This document shows, piece by piece, positions 14,303-21,180 of a DNA stretch of 57,432 nucleotides. The DNA lies in the NCBI GenBank assembly GCA_028285595.1, contig JANQOW010000143.1:1-57432 (forward strand), in the 5' to 3' direction. Origin of the DNA: Hyphomicrobiales bacterium (lineage in GTDB: Bacteria; Pseudomonadota; Alphaproteobacteria; Rhizobiales; CAJQND01). Both the position numbers and the translations under genes were made by a program. The notes beneath the pieces were generated by a model. It ran no database searches and was not told where the DNA came from. It saw only the letters and a list, made by a program, of their open reading frames with translations. Numbering within the stretch: position 1 is the stretch's first letter; each line of letters begins with the position of its first letter.

Positions 14303-16305
14303 ACCGCAATACGGGGCCGACCGGAGGCTGTGGCTGAGATCTGCGTCTCAATCAGGCTCGTTTTGCCCTCGATTTCCGCGGTTTTGTCAGCCCTTGAGAA
14401 TTTCACCGAAATCTCGCCCGCGCCGGCACTTTGCGCGGCCCGGCGAACCTCTTCGTCCAAGTGGGTCTGCACCTCGCTCAGCGCGGCATCCAGTGATGGG
14501 TAGTCCTTCGGCGGAGTGTCGCCGCTGCCCAGAAACGCCCGGTAGCGGCCTTCTTCCGGCTGAGTGATCAAGGCCTCGCGGGTCACGCGCACCTGGCCCA
14601 CCACAGCGCCCACGGCGTTGGCCACGCCTGCATGCTCAGGGATCACCGCGTCCGTGCCCAACAGCGCGGTCACGCCCGGATAGTAAATCGGGGCGGACGC
14701 GCCCAAACCGATCACCGGTATGGAGAGGTTCATCTGCATCTTCACCAGATCGCCAGTTTGGCCATCGGCTTTCTGCCGCAGAACGAACAGGGCAGGCCCG
14801 GCATCCTCGTGGCCGTCATCGTGCATGGCCTGGGTGAGCAGGGCCTCCGCAGAGGAAAGCTCCAGCCGGTCGATGATGAGCCGCGCCAGCTCATCGGCGC
14901 CGGGCATATAGGCCTGGCCCAAGCCGTCTTTGCGCGAGGCATACAGCGCAAGACCGCGCCGTGCGGCTTCCGCGTCAAAGTTCTGATAGGTGCCGAGCAC
15001 GTGCGAGGCATCCGTGGGCGTCACGCCCGACAGCATGACAAGACCGCGCGACACCAGCCGGTTCAGCGTGGCCAATTGCATCCTGGTTTTCAAGGCTTTG
15101 TCGAGGGCCAAGGGAGCCGGCGTAATCGTGTCGAGCAAGGCTTGCTCTTTCTCCGGCAAGGCGGCCAAATGGGCGCTGGCACGCCCCACCGCGCTCACAA
15201 ACACCCCGTCATGCTCTTCATGCCGTCCGCGCTTGGCCTGACGCTCCAGCGTTTCATACACCAGCTCGCGATTTTCTATCGCAAACAGGCTGAGAGGGAT
15301 GACGCGCCTTGGCCCCAACTCCAATCTGAGCTTGGTGCCCTGGGGCACGGTGCGCACCTCACTGTCTCCGCCAAGGCCGATGGTGCGCATGTCGACGGCC
15401 TCCACCATGGTGCGCCAGCCGCCCACCGTGGCGCCTTGGGTGTCGAGCCGGGGCTGGCCGTTCTGCAGCACCGCGCTGTCGGTGGTGGTTCCGCCGATAT
15501 CGGAGACAAGGGCGTTCTTTTCGCCGGTTAGCCACGAGGCCCCCACCACACTGGCGGCCGGGCCGGAGAGAATGGTCTCAATCGGCGTCAGCTTGGCCAC
15601 TTCCGCCGAGATCAGCGCCCCATCGCCGCGCACCACCATCACCGGCGCGTCGATCCCCGTTTCGCTAAAGTGCTGTTCTGCTGAGGTGATCAGGTGATGG
15701 ATAAGGCTGATGAGCCTGGTGTTCAAAACGCAGGTCAGCGCCCTGCGCGGGCCGTCCAGCTTGCTGGAAAGCTCGTGACTGCAGGTCACCGGCAGACCGG
15801 TGCGCTCCCAGATCAGATCGCGGGCTTTGATCTCGTGGGCCGGATTGCGCACCGCAAACTGCCCGGCTACGGCCACGGCCGAGATCTGCCCCTTGAGCGC
15901 ATCAAGCGATGAGGCCAGATAGTCCGCATCAAAGCCATGAGCTTGAGAGCCGTCCGCATTATGGCCGCCGGAGACGATGATGTACGGATCATCTCTTAAG
16001 GCATCCGAGAGCCCGGCGCGGCTGAGAGCACTCTCATCGAACCCGATCAGCACCAGGCACACGCGCCCGCCCTGGCCTTCCACCAGAGCATTGGTGGCCA
16101 GCGTGGTGGAGAGCGACACCAGACCGATATCCGACGCCGGCACCTCGGAGGCGGCAAGCGCAGCGGAGACCGCGCCGGCGATACCCACGGACAGATCATG
16201 GCGCGTGGTGAGCGCCTTGGCTGTCTCGATCACGCCCTTATCTTCGTCAAACAGAACGGCGTCCGTGTAGGTGCCGCCCGTATCGATCCCTAAAAGTATA
16301 GACAT
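14299..16305 (-). CDS. HyuA-type hydantoinase/oxoprolinase family protein
   Basis: A 668-residue ATP-dependent ring-opening enzyme of the hydantoinase A/5-oxoprolinase family. The two actin-like ATP-binding signatures are G-I-D-T-G-G-T-Y-T-D-A-V (6-17) and D-I-G-G-T-T-T-D (269-276), with S-G-P-A-A-S (247-252) between. Family members hydrolyse cyclic amides such as hydantoins, N-methylhydantoin or 5-oxoproline, usually with a HyuB subunit. No hyuB gene is next to it. It lies 17 bases downstream of the agmatinase-superfamily gene on the same strand, so the two are cotranscribed and probably act on the same nitrogen-rich compound. Confidence 0.88.
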   Translation of the reverse strand: MSILLGIDTGGTYTDAVLFDEDKGVIETAKALTTRHDLSVGIAGAVSAALAASEVPASDIGLVSLSTTLATNALVEGQGGRVCLVLIGFDESALSRAGLSDALRDDPYIIVSGGHNADGSQAHGFDADYLASSLDALKGQISAVAVAGQFAVRNPAHEIKARDLIWERTGLPVTCSHELSSKLDGPRRALTCVLNTRLISLIHHLITSAEQHFSETGIDAPVMVVRGDGALISAEVAKLTPIETILSGPAASVVGASWLTGEKNALVSDIGGTTTDSAVLQNGQPRLDTQGATVGGWRTMVEAVDMRTIGLGGDSEVRTVPQGTKLRLELGPRRVIPLSLFAIENRELVYETLERQAKRGRHEEHDGVFVSAVGRASAHLAALPEKEQALLDTITPAPLALDKALKTRMQLATLNRLVSRGLVMLSGVTPTDASHVLGTYQNFDAEAARRGLALYASRKDGLGQAYMPGADELARLIIDRLELSSAEALLTQAMHDDGHEDAGPALFVLRQKADGQTGDLVKMQMNLSIPVIGLGASAPIYYPGVTALLGTDAVIPEHAGVANAVGAVVGQVRVTREALITQPEEGRYRAFLGSGDTPPKDYPSLDAALSEVQTHLDEEVRRAAQSAGAGEISVKFSRADKTAEIEGKTSLIETQISATASGRPRIAV

Positions 16306-16322
16306 AATATGACGCGGCGCTC

Positions 16323-17324
16323 TTAAGCCGTGGTGCTGAGCCGGTCGGCGATCAGGCTGATCATTTCAAACATCACCGCTGCGGCCACCATAGCGGTGAT
16401 GTTATTGGGCTGATCCTTAGTGGGCATCAGGCAGACCACATCGCCCCCCACCACATTGAGCCCGCGCACCGACTGCACCAGCTCTATGGCCTGATCGATA
16501 TCAAAGCCGCGGCAGCCCGGCTCCAGATTGGAGACGGCGGGCGCGATTGTGGGGTCCAGGCAATCCAGATCAAAGGTGATGTAAACCGGCGCATCGCCAA
16601 TGCGCTCGCGGATGATCTCGCAGCACTGCGCGGCGCCGAGCTCGCGGTAGCGGTCCATGGTGATGACCTCATAGCCCAGATCATAACTTGGCTGCAGCCA
16701 GTCTAAAGACCGGGTGTTGCCGCGCAGGCCGATCTGCACGCTCTTGTGCGCGTCCACCTGGCCCTGCTTCACCAGATAGCTGGCCCAGTGGGCGGCTGAC
16801 TTCTTCGACCCCAGGAAATGGTCCAGTTGGTCATAGGTGTCCGTGTGGGCATCCAGATGCAGGAGCGCTACGGGCTCACCGTCGGTCAGCTTGGAGCCCG
16901 CGCCGGCCAGACCCTGCAGCACGCCGCCGGTAATGCCGTGATCGCCGCCGATGCTCACGGGCCTGACGCCGGCCGCGCTCACGGCCTTGAAGTAGTCCGT
17001 CATGCGCTCGATGCACATTTCGTTGTTGTTCACTTCGGGTAGGGGCACATCGCCCAGATCGTTGATTCGGCACGCCTCCCACGGCGAAAGGCCGAATTTG
17101 TTGTGCACCCGGCGGGCTGAGGGCGACACATGGCGCACAGCCCGGGGCCCCAGATGCTGGTCGTGCTCGGTGGTCCCGTTGCCGGCGCTGTGGGGGATGC
17201 CCACCAGGCCGATATCGCAGGCAGAGAGATCTGGATCATGCGGGCAGCGGAACAGGGTGGGCACGCCCCACCAATAGGTGGTTTCAAGAACTTGCTGCTC
17301 AGCATCACCGGTTTTGAGGGTCAT
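16323..17324 (-). CDS. Ureohydrolase (arginase/agmatinase superfamily), substrate uncertain
   Basis: A 333-residue binuclear-manganese hydrolase that should remove urea or a related group from a guanidino compound. Metal ligands are visible: His129 in GGDHG, Asp158/His160/Asp162 in LDAHTD, and Asp252/Asp254 in FDLDCLDP. The loop after DCLDP reads TIAPAVSNLEPG, unlike the APGTGTPxxGG loop of true agmatinases and guanidinobutyrases, so the substrate may differ. ATG 17324 has GGAGAG upstream; the longer frame to 17582 runs through a palindromic repeat (the LWVPAFAGMT stretch) and is not real. It sits between the LacI regulator and the HyuA-type gene on one strand. Confidence 0.86.
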   Translation of the reverse strand: MTLKTGDAEQQVLETTYWWGVPTLFRCPHDPDLSACDIGLVGIPHSAGNGTTEHDQHLGPRAVRHVSPSARRVHNKFGLSPWEACRINDLGDVPLPEVNNNEMCIERMTDYFKAVSAAGVRPVSIGGDHGITGGVLQGLAGAGSKLTDGEPVALLHLDAHTDTYDQLDHFLGSKKSAAHWASYLVKQGQVDAHKSVQIGLRGNTRSLDWLQPSYDLGYEVITMDRYRELGAAQCCEIIRERIGDAPVYITFDLDCLDPTIAPAVSNLEPGCRGFDIDQAIELVQSVRGLNVVGGDVVCLMPTKDQPNNITAMVAAAVMFEMISLIADRLSTTA

Positions 17325-17454
17325 CTCAGGGGTCTCTCCATGGCGGATCTCGATGTGACCGACGCCATACACCGGATTGGCGCAATTTGGGAGGTGAAAA
17401 ACGCCGGTTGCGTTCGTGAGGTGATTGGCGTCAGTTCGATTGTTCAACCGCGCG

Positions 17455-17567
17455 CGCCAGTTCGTCATCCCCGCGAACGCGGGGACCCAGAGCTGCAGGG
17501 ATCCAAGCTCTGCGGCCCCTGGGTCCCGGATATTTGCTGACGCAAATTCCGGGATGACGGTTGTAGC
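17455..17567. repeat. REP/BIME-like repeat inside the lacI-ureohydrolase gap
   Basis: Two palindromic units: CGTCATCCCCGCGAACGCGG with GGACCCAGAGC following, and the inverted half CTGGGTCCCGGATATTTGCTG...GCAAATTCCGGGATGACGG. The same composite, in both orientations, occurs at 1-130 and 26145-26250. The rest of the 17325-17578 gap holds no other recognised signal. Confidence 0.75.
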
Positions 17568-17578
17568 TGCAAGCTGCC

Positions 17579-18631
17579 TCACCCCGCAGGCGGGCGGCCC
17601 GTGGACTCCCGGATGATCAGATCCGTCTCCAGCGGACGTGGCAGGGGCGGCTGTACGCCTGAAAGGGTGGCGATCAGGTATTTCGCCGCCTCCTCGCCGA
17701 TCTCCATGTTTGGGGTGCGCACTGTGGTGAGCTTCGGCGAAATCTGGCCGGCCAGCCAGGTGTCATCAAAGGCGGCCACGGAGAGGTCGCCTGGTACCGA
17801 GATGTTGTGCGCGGCCGCTTCAAAGATCGCTCCATAGGCAAGCGGCTCCGCGCCGCAGACCACGGCCGTGGGCGGGGTCTCCTGGCTCATGATCAAGCGC
17901 AGCATCTCGCGTCCTTGCTCCACACCGAAGGGACGCTCAATCAAATGATTGTCGGCCAGCGTCCGGCCCTGTTTTGCGTAAGAGTCTCGAACCCCTGCCA
18001 GCCGGTCCTGGGCCCGGTCGTTATATTCCAGGATACCCGACAGGACGCCGATACGCTCATGGCCCAGGCTGAAGAGATAGTCGGTGAGGTGCTGCGCCGC
18101 CGCGCGGTTGTCGAACCCCACGGCCGGGTGAACCTGCTGGCCGGCCAGGCGCCAGACGGTGACATAAGGAATACCGTGTGCGCCGATCAGCTCATAGGTC
18201 TCCTCATCGCGCACCAGGCCCACCAGCATCAAAGCGTCGATACCGCTCTGCAGCATGCGTCTGACATGCTGTTTCTCGCGCAACGGGTCATAGTCGGAAG
18301 ACGCCACGATCACCGTATAATCCGCATCCGCCATGGTGCGCTGAAAGGCATCCAGTGAGGCGCCGAACAGGGTATTGTCGATCGCCGGAAACACCGCGCC
18401 CACCATGCGCGATTGTTTGGAGGCCAAGGCGCGGGCGGCCCCGTGGGGCACGTAACCGAGGGTTTGGATGGCCTGATTGACCCGGGCCCGCTTGTCCAAA
18501 TTGACGCTGTCCGGCCGGTTCAAACAGCGCGAAACCGTGGCCGGCGAGACCTTCGCCAAATGGGCGACATCCTCAAGGGTTACCCGGCCTAGAGAGGGCG
18601 ACTTGGAAGCGCTTTCAAGGTCAATGCCCAT
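17579..18631 (-). CDS. LacI family transcriptional regulator
   Basis: A 350-residue LacI/GalR protein: helix-turn-helix and hinge at about residues 16-72 (V-T-L-E-D-V-A-H-L-A-K-V-S-P-A-T-V-S-R-C-L-N), then a periplasmic-binding-protein-like ligand domain with G-A-V-F-P-A-I-D-N-T-L-F (about 78-89) and I-G-V-L-S-G (about 195-200). It is divergent from the betaine-type ABC transporter operon and precedes the ureohydrolase gene. Palindromes of LacI type (GAAAGCGCTTTC) lie in the divergent region and even inside its own first codons, so it probably represses itself and the transporter. The ligand is unknown, perhaps a guanidino or betaine compound rather than a sugar. Confidence 0.93.
   Translation of the reverse strand: MGIDLESASKSPSLGRVTLEDVAHLAKVSPATVSRCLNRPDSVNLDKRARVNQAIQTLGYVPHGAARALASKQSRMVGAVFPAIDNTLFGASLDAFQRTMADADYTVIVASSDYDPLREKQHVRRMLQSGIDALMLVGLVRDEETYELIGAHGIPYVTVWRLAGQQVHPAVGFDNRAAAQHLTDYLFSLGHERIGVLSGILEYNDRAQDRLAGVRDSYAKQGRTLADNHLIERPFGVEQGREMLRLIMSQETPPTAVVCGAEPLAYGAIFEAAAHNISVPGDLSVAAFDDTWLAGQISPKLTTVRTPNMEIGEEAAKYLIATLSGVQPPLPRPLETDLIIRESTGRPPAG
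18603..18618. promoter_or_regulatory. LacI-type operator inside the lacI coding start
   Basis: TTGGAAGCGCTTTCAA, a 16-bp palindrome with one mismatched pair, sharing the GAAGCGCTTTC core of the site at 18776-18793. It covers codons 5-10 of the regulator gene, about 175 bp from the perfect site. Two operators at this distance could support looping. Confidence 0.55.
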
Positions 18632-18757
18632 TTGTCCTGTGTTTCCAGCTTCGCGGCGTTTCGCAACTTAAAATTTTTATTCCTGCTATTTTAGAGGGTT
18701 ATCAAATTTCATTTCAAGCGCAAACGTATTTTGATCGCTAACTTGACTCTGATTAAG

Positions 18758-18771
18758 AACTTTGCAAAGTT
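18758..18771. promoter_or_regulatory. Second perfect palindrome upstream of the transporter operon
   Basis: AACTTTGCAAAGTT, a perfect 14-bp palindrome ending 4 bases before the 18-bp LacI-type palindrome. A possible -35 element TTGACT (18743-18748) lies just upstream. It may be a separate operator or a degenerate LacI site. Confidence 0.45.
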
Positions 18772-18775
18772 AATT

Positions 18776-18793
18776 TTTGAAAGCGCTTTCAAA
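18776..18793. promoter_or_regulatory. Perfect LacI-type operator
   Basis: TTTGAAAGCGCTTTCAAA, a perfect 18-bp palindrome with the central CG typical of LacI/GalR operators. It lies in the divergent region 250 bases upstream of the binding-protein start and 145 bases upstream of lacI, in the place expected for a promoter-blocking site. Confidence 0.75.
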
Positions 18794-18923
18794 TGATAAA
18801 AACAGAAAGCCGCAAAGCGCGCTAACGGAAGGTGGACGCAGAAATTTCAACCCATGGATTGACGAGCGGATGCGTGACCGTCCGTGCGTCCCAGCCATAT
18901 TGGATGAGTCTATAAGAGTTTTT

Positions 18924-19033
18924 GGCCCTTACTTTCTACCCAGGGGCGCACTAAGGTGCCGATACCCTAGAGGGCCGAAAAAGGCAGCAGACCGAAATCT
19001 GCAGGTTAAACAGGGTGTTGGGAGAAAAAGGAG
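18924..19033 (+). ncRNA. Candidate structured leader (riboswitch-like) before the transporter operon
   Basis: The transporter mRNA has a leader of roughly 250 bases. Its last part can fold: a closing stem TCTACCCA (18935-18942) with TGGGAGA (19019-19025, one bulged A) encloses hairpins GCAC-TAAG-GTGC (18948-18959), CCC-TAGA-GGG (18965-18974) and GCAGA-CCGAAA-TCTGC (18987-19002). GGCCCT (18924-18929) is complementary to AGGGCC (18971-18976), offering an alternative pairing. The closing stem ends right at the purine-rich ribosome binding site (AAAGGAG, 19028-19034). I could not match it to a known riboswitch class. Folding was done by eye. Confidence 0.4.
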
Positions 19034-19043
19034 TCATACCCAA

Positions 19044-20000
19044 ATGAAACTCAAGAAAACCATGCTGGGCACAGGCCTGGCACTTGCGCTGATGGGCTCA
19101 ACCGCAGCCCAAGCCGCTGACGTCGTCATCGGCGTGCCGAACTGGCCGTCTGTGCGCGTCACCGCACACGTTCTGAAGACTGTGATGGAAGACAATCTCG
19201 GTCTCGACGTTGAACTGCAAAACGGCACGAACCCGATTGTGTTTGAAGCCATGGACTCTGGCGCCATGCACGTGCACCCGGAAGTCTGGCTGCCGAACCA
19301 GGTGAACCTGAACACCAAGTTTGTGAAGGAAAAAGGCACCGTTAAGATGAACCCGAACGGTGTCGCCGGCGACCAGGCCATGTGCGTCACCAAGGGCACC
19401 GCTGAGCGGACCGGCATCAAGGACCTCGCCGAACTGTCAAACCCTGACATGGCGAAGAACTTCGACACCGATGGCGATGGCAAGGGCGAGATCTGGATCG
19501 GCGCTGCCGGTTGGGCGTCCACCAACGTGGAGAAAATCCGGGCCAAGTCCTACGGCTATGCAGAAACCATGCAGCTGAAGGAAATGGATGAAACCCTGGC
19601 TCTGGCCGAGGTGGACAATGCTGTGGCCAAGAAGACCAACATCGTGTTCTTCTGCTACACCCCGCACCACATGTTCGCTCTGCACGATCTGGTGATCTTG
19701 AAAGAGCCGGCTTTTGACGCGGCCAAGTGGAACGTGATCCAGCCGACCGACGATCCGCAGTGGCTTGAAAAGTCCAGCGCTCCGGTGGCATGGAACACAG
19801 CTTACCTCCACATCCACTATGCAGCCGGGCTGGAAAAAGCCCATCCGGCTGCTGCCAAGCTGCTCAGCAGCGTAAAGCTGAACACAGATCAGGTGTCTGC
19901 AATGACCTATGCACTGGTTGTTGAGAAAGCTGATCCGGCAGAATTCGCTAAGAAGTGGATTTCTGAGAACAGCGCAACAGTCGATTCCTGGCTGAAATAA
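19044..20000 (+). CDS. Glycine betaine/choline-type ABC transporter substrate-binding protein
   Basis: A 318-residue periplasmic binding protein with a signal peptide (MKLKKTMLGTGLALALMGS, cleavage after AQAA near residue 24). The fold and motifs match the OpuAC/ProX-like family for quaternary amines: V-V-I-G-V-P-N-W-P-S at the mature start, H-P-E-V-W-L-P-N-Q (about 76-84), a W-I-G-A-A-G-W-A-S segment, and aromatic residues for a cation-binding box (H-H-M-F-A-L). The insert DTDGDGKGEIW (about 143-153) resembles a calcium-binding loop. ATG 19044 follows AAAGGAG at 9 bases; a longer frame to 18777 has no such support. First gene of a three-gene transporter operon; a long hairpin follows. Confidence 0.9.
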   Translation: MKLKKTMLGTGLALALMGSTAAQAADVVIGVPNWPSVRVTAHVLKTVMEDNLGLDVELQNGTNPIVFEAMDSGAMHVHPEVWLPNQVNLNTKFVKEKGTVKMNPNGVAGDQAMCVTKGTAERTGIKDLAELSNPDMAKNFDTDGDGKGEIWIGAAGWASTNVEKIRAKSYGYAETMQLKEMDETLALAEVDNAVAKKTNIVFFCYTPHHMFALHDLVILKEPAFDAAKWNVIQPTDDPQWLEKSSAPVAWNTAYLHIHYAAGLEKAHPAAAKLLSSVKLNTDQVSAMTYALVVEKADPAEFAKKWISENSATVDSWLK

Positions 20001-20008
20001 ACAACGCT

Positions 20009-20041
20009 GCGGGCGGCGCTTTGGGCAGAAGCGCCGCCCGC
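20009..20041 (+). promoter_or_regulatory. Intercistronic 13-bp hairpin after the binding-protein gene
   Basis: GCGGGCGGCGCTT (20009-20021) pairs perfectly with AAGCGCCGCCCGC (20029-20041) over a 7-base loop. There is no T run after it, so it is more likely a 3' stabiliser or partial terminator, which lets the binding protein be made in excess over ATPase and permease. Confidence 0.75.
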
Positions 20042-20124
20042 AACCCACTCTCCTTTGGGGACAATTCTGGTGAGGCGCGGCTCAGATACCATCAAAAGCC
20101 GCTTAACGGGTGAGAGGTAGCGGC

Positions 20125-21180
20125 GTGAGCGACGACGAAGAAGTCATCAGACTTGAAAACGTCTGGAAAATTTTTGGCGACAGGGCCGACGAAGCCATGG
20201 CCGCCATTCAAAAAGACAATCTAACAAAAGCAGAAGTTCTACAGAAATTTCAATGCGTTGTGGGCATTGCCGACTGTTCGTTTTCGGTGCCGCGCGGGGA
20301 AATCTTCTGCATTATGGGGCTGTCGGGATCTGGCAAATCAACCTTGGTGCGCCACCTGAACCGGCTTATCGAGCCCACCTCGGGCAAGATCAGCGTGCTT
20401 GGCAAAGACATGATCGGGCTGCCCAGCGAGGAACTGCGCGAGATGCGCGCCATGCATATCGGCATGGTGTTCCAGCACATGGCTCTGTTGCCGCACCGCA
20501 CGGTGCGCGACAATGTGGGTTTCCCCCTGCAGGTGCGCGGTGAGCCGAAGTCGAAGCGCTGGGCCACCTCGCAGCATTGCTTGAGCCTGGTGAACCTGGA
20601 TGGCTATGAAGACCGCTTCCCGCGGGAGCTTTCCGGCGGCATGCAGCAGCGTGTGGGTCTGGCCAGGGCGTTGGCGTCCGACCCGGAAGTGCTGCTCATG
20701 GACGAGCCGTTCTCTGCGCTCGACCCGCTGATCCGCCGCCAGTTGCAGGACCAGTTTATGGCCCTGTCTGCGGAGCTGAAGAAGACCACCATCTTCATCA
20801 CCCACGACTTGGACGAAGCGATCCGCATCGGCAACCGCATCGCCATCATGAAGGATGGCCGCATTGTGCAGATCGGGACACCGGAAGACATCGTCACCAA
20901 ACCGTCCGACGATTACGTGAAGGACTTTGTGGAGGGGATTTCCAAGCTCAAACTGGTGTTCGCTCACTCCATCATGGAGAAAATCGAAACCTACAAGCCG
21001 GCCCGCGGCGAGGCACTGACCAAGTCGCCCCGTGTGCCCCATGACACCGACCTTGACCATCTGATTGATATCTCAACAGAAACGAACCAACCGATCGTGA
21101 TTCAAGATGATGATGGGAAGGATATCGGCGTTATCAATAAATCGACCCTCTTGAAGGGCATTAAGGGAGGCAAGGCATGA
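20125..21180 (+). CDS. Glycine betaine-type ABC transporter ATP-binding protein (ProV-like)
   Basis: A 351-residue ATPase of the ProV/OpuAA type. Walker A GLSGSGKS (65-72), Q-loop F-Q-H-M-A-L-L-P-H-R (about 116-125), signature LSGGMQQRVGLARAL (169-183), Walker B LLMDEPFSALDP (190-201) and the switch histidine in ITHDLDEA (about 225-232). The C-terminal part (about 270-351) is a shortened CBS-like region (S-T-E-T-N-Q-P-I-V-I-Q-D-D-D-G-K) that in this family senses ionic strength. Family-typical N-terminal insert with A-L/M-x-x-I-x-K-D (about 24-45). GTG at 20125 is chosen from GAGAGG spacing. Its stop overlaps the permease start (ATGA). Confidence 0.93.
   Translation: MSDDEEVIRLENVWKIFGDRADEAMAAIQKDNLTKAEVLQKFQCVVGIADCSFSVPRGEIFCIMGLSGSGKSTLVRHLNRLIEPTSGKISVLGKDMIGLPSEELREMRAMHIGMVFQHMALLPHRTVRDNVGFPLQVRGEPKSKRWATSQHCLSLVNLDGYEDRFPRELSGGMQQRVGLARALASDPEVLLMDEPFSALDPLIRRQLQDQFMALSAELKKTTIFITHDLDEAIRIGNRIAIMKDGRIVQIGTPEDIVTKPSDDYVKDFVEGISKLKLVFAHSIMEKIETYKPARGEALTKSPRVPHDTDLDHLIDISTETNQPIVIQDDDGKDIGVINKSTLLKGIKGGKA

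Noticed and set aside
17325..17582. N-terminal extension of the ureohydrolase by 86 residues
   Set aside because: It reads through a REP-like repeat (giving the common translated stretch LWVPAFAGMT) and the natural start at 17324 has a ribosome binding site.
18935..19025. Guanidine-I (ykkC) riboswitch, considered because of the nearby ureohydrolase
   Set aside because: The conserved CUAGGGUUCCG, CUGGUCCGAGAG and GGGAUAAAAGCCCGGGAGA-type parts are absent; only a short loose likeness (CTAAGGTGCCG) is present.
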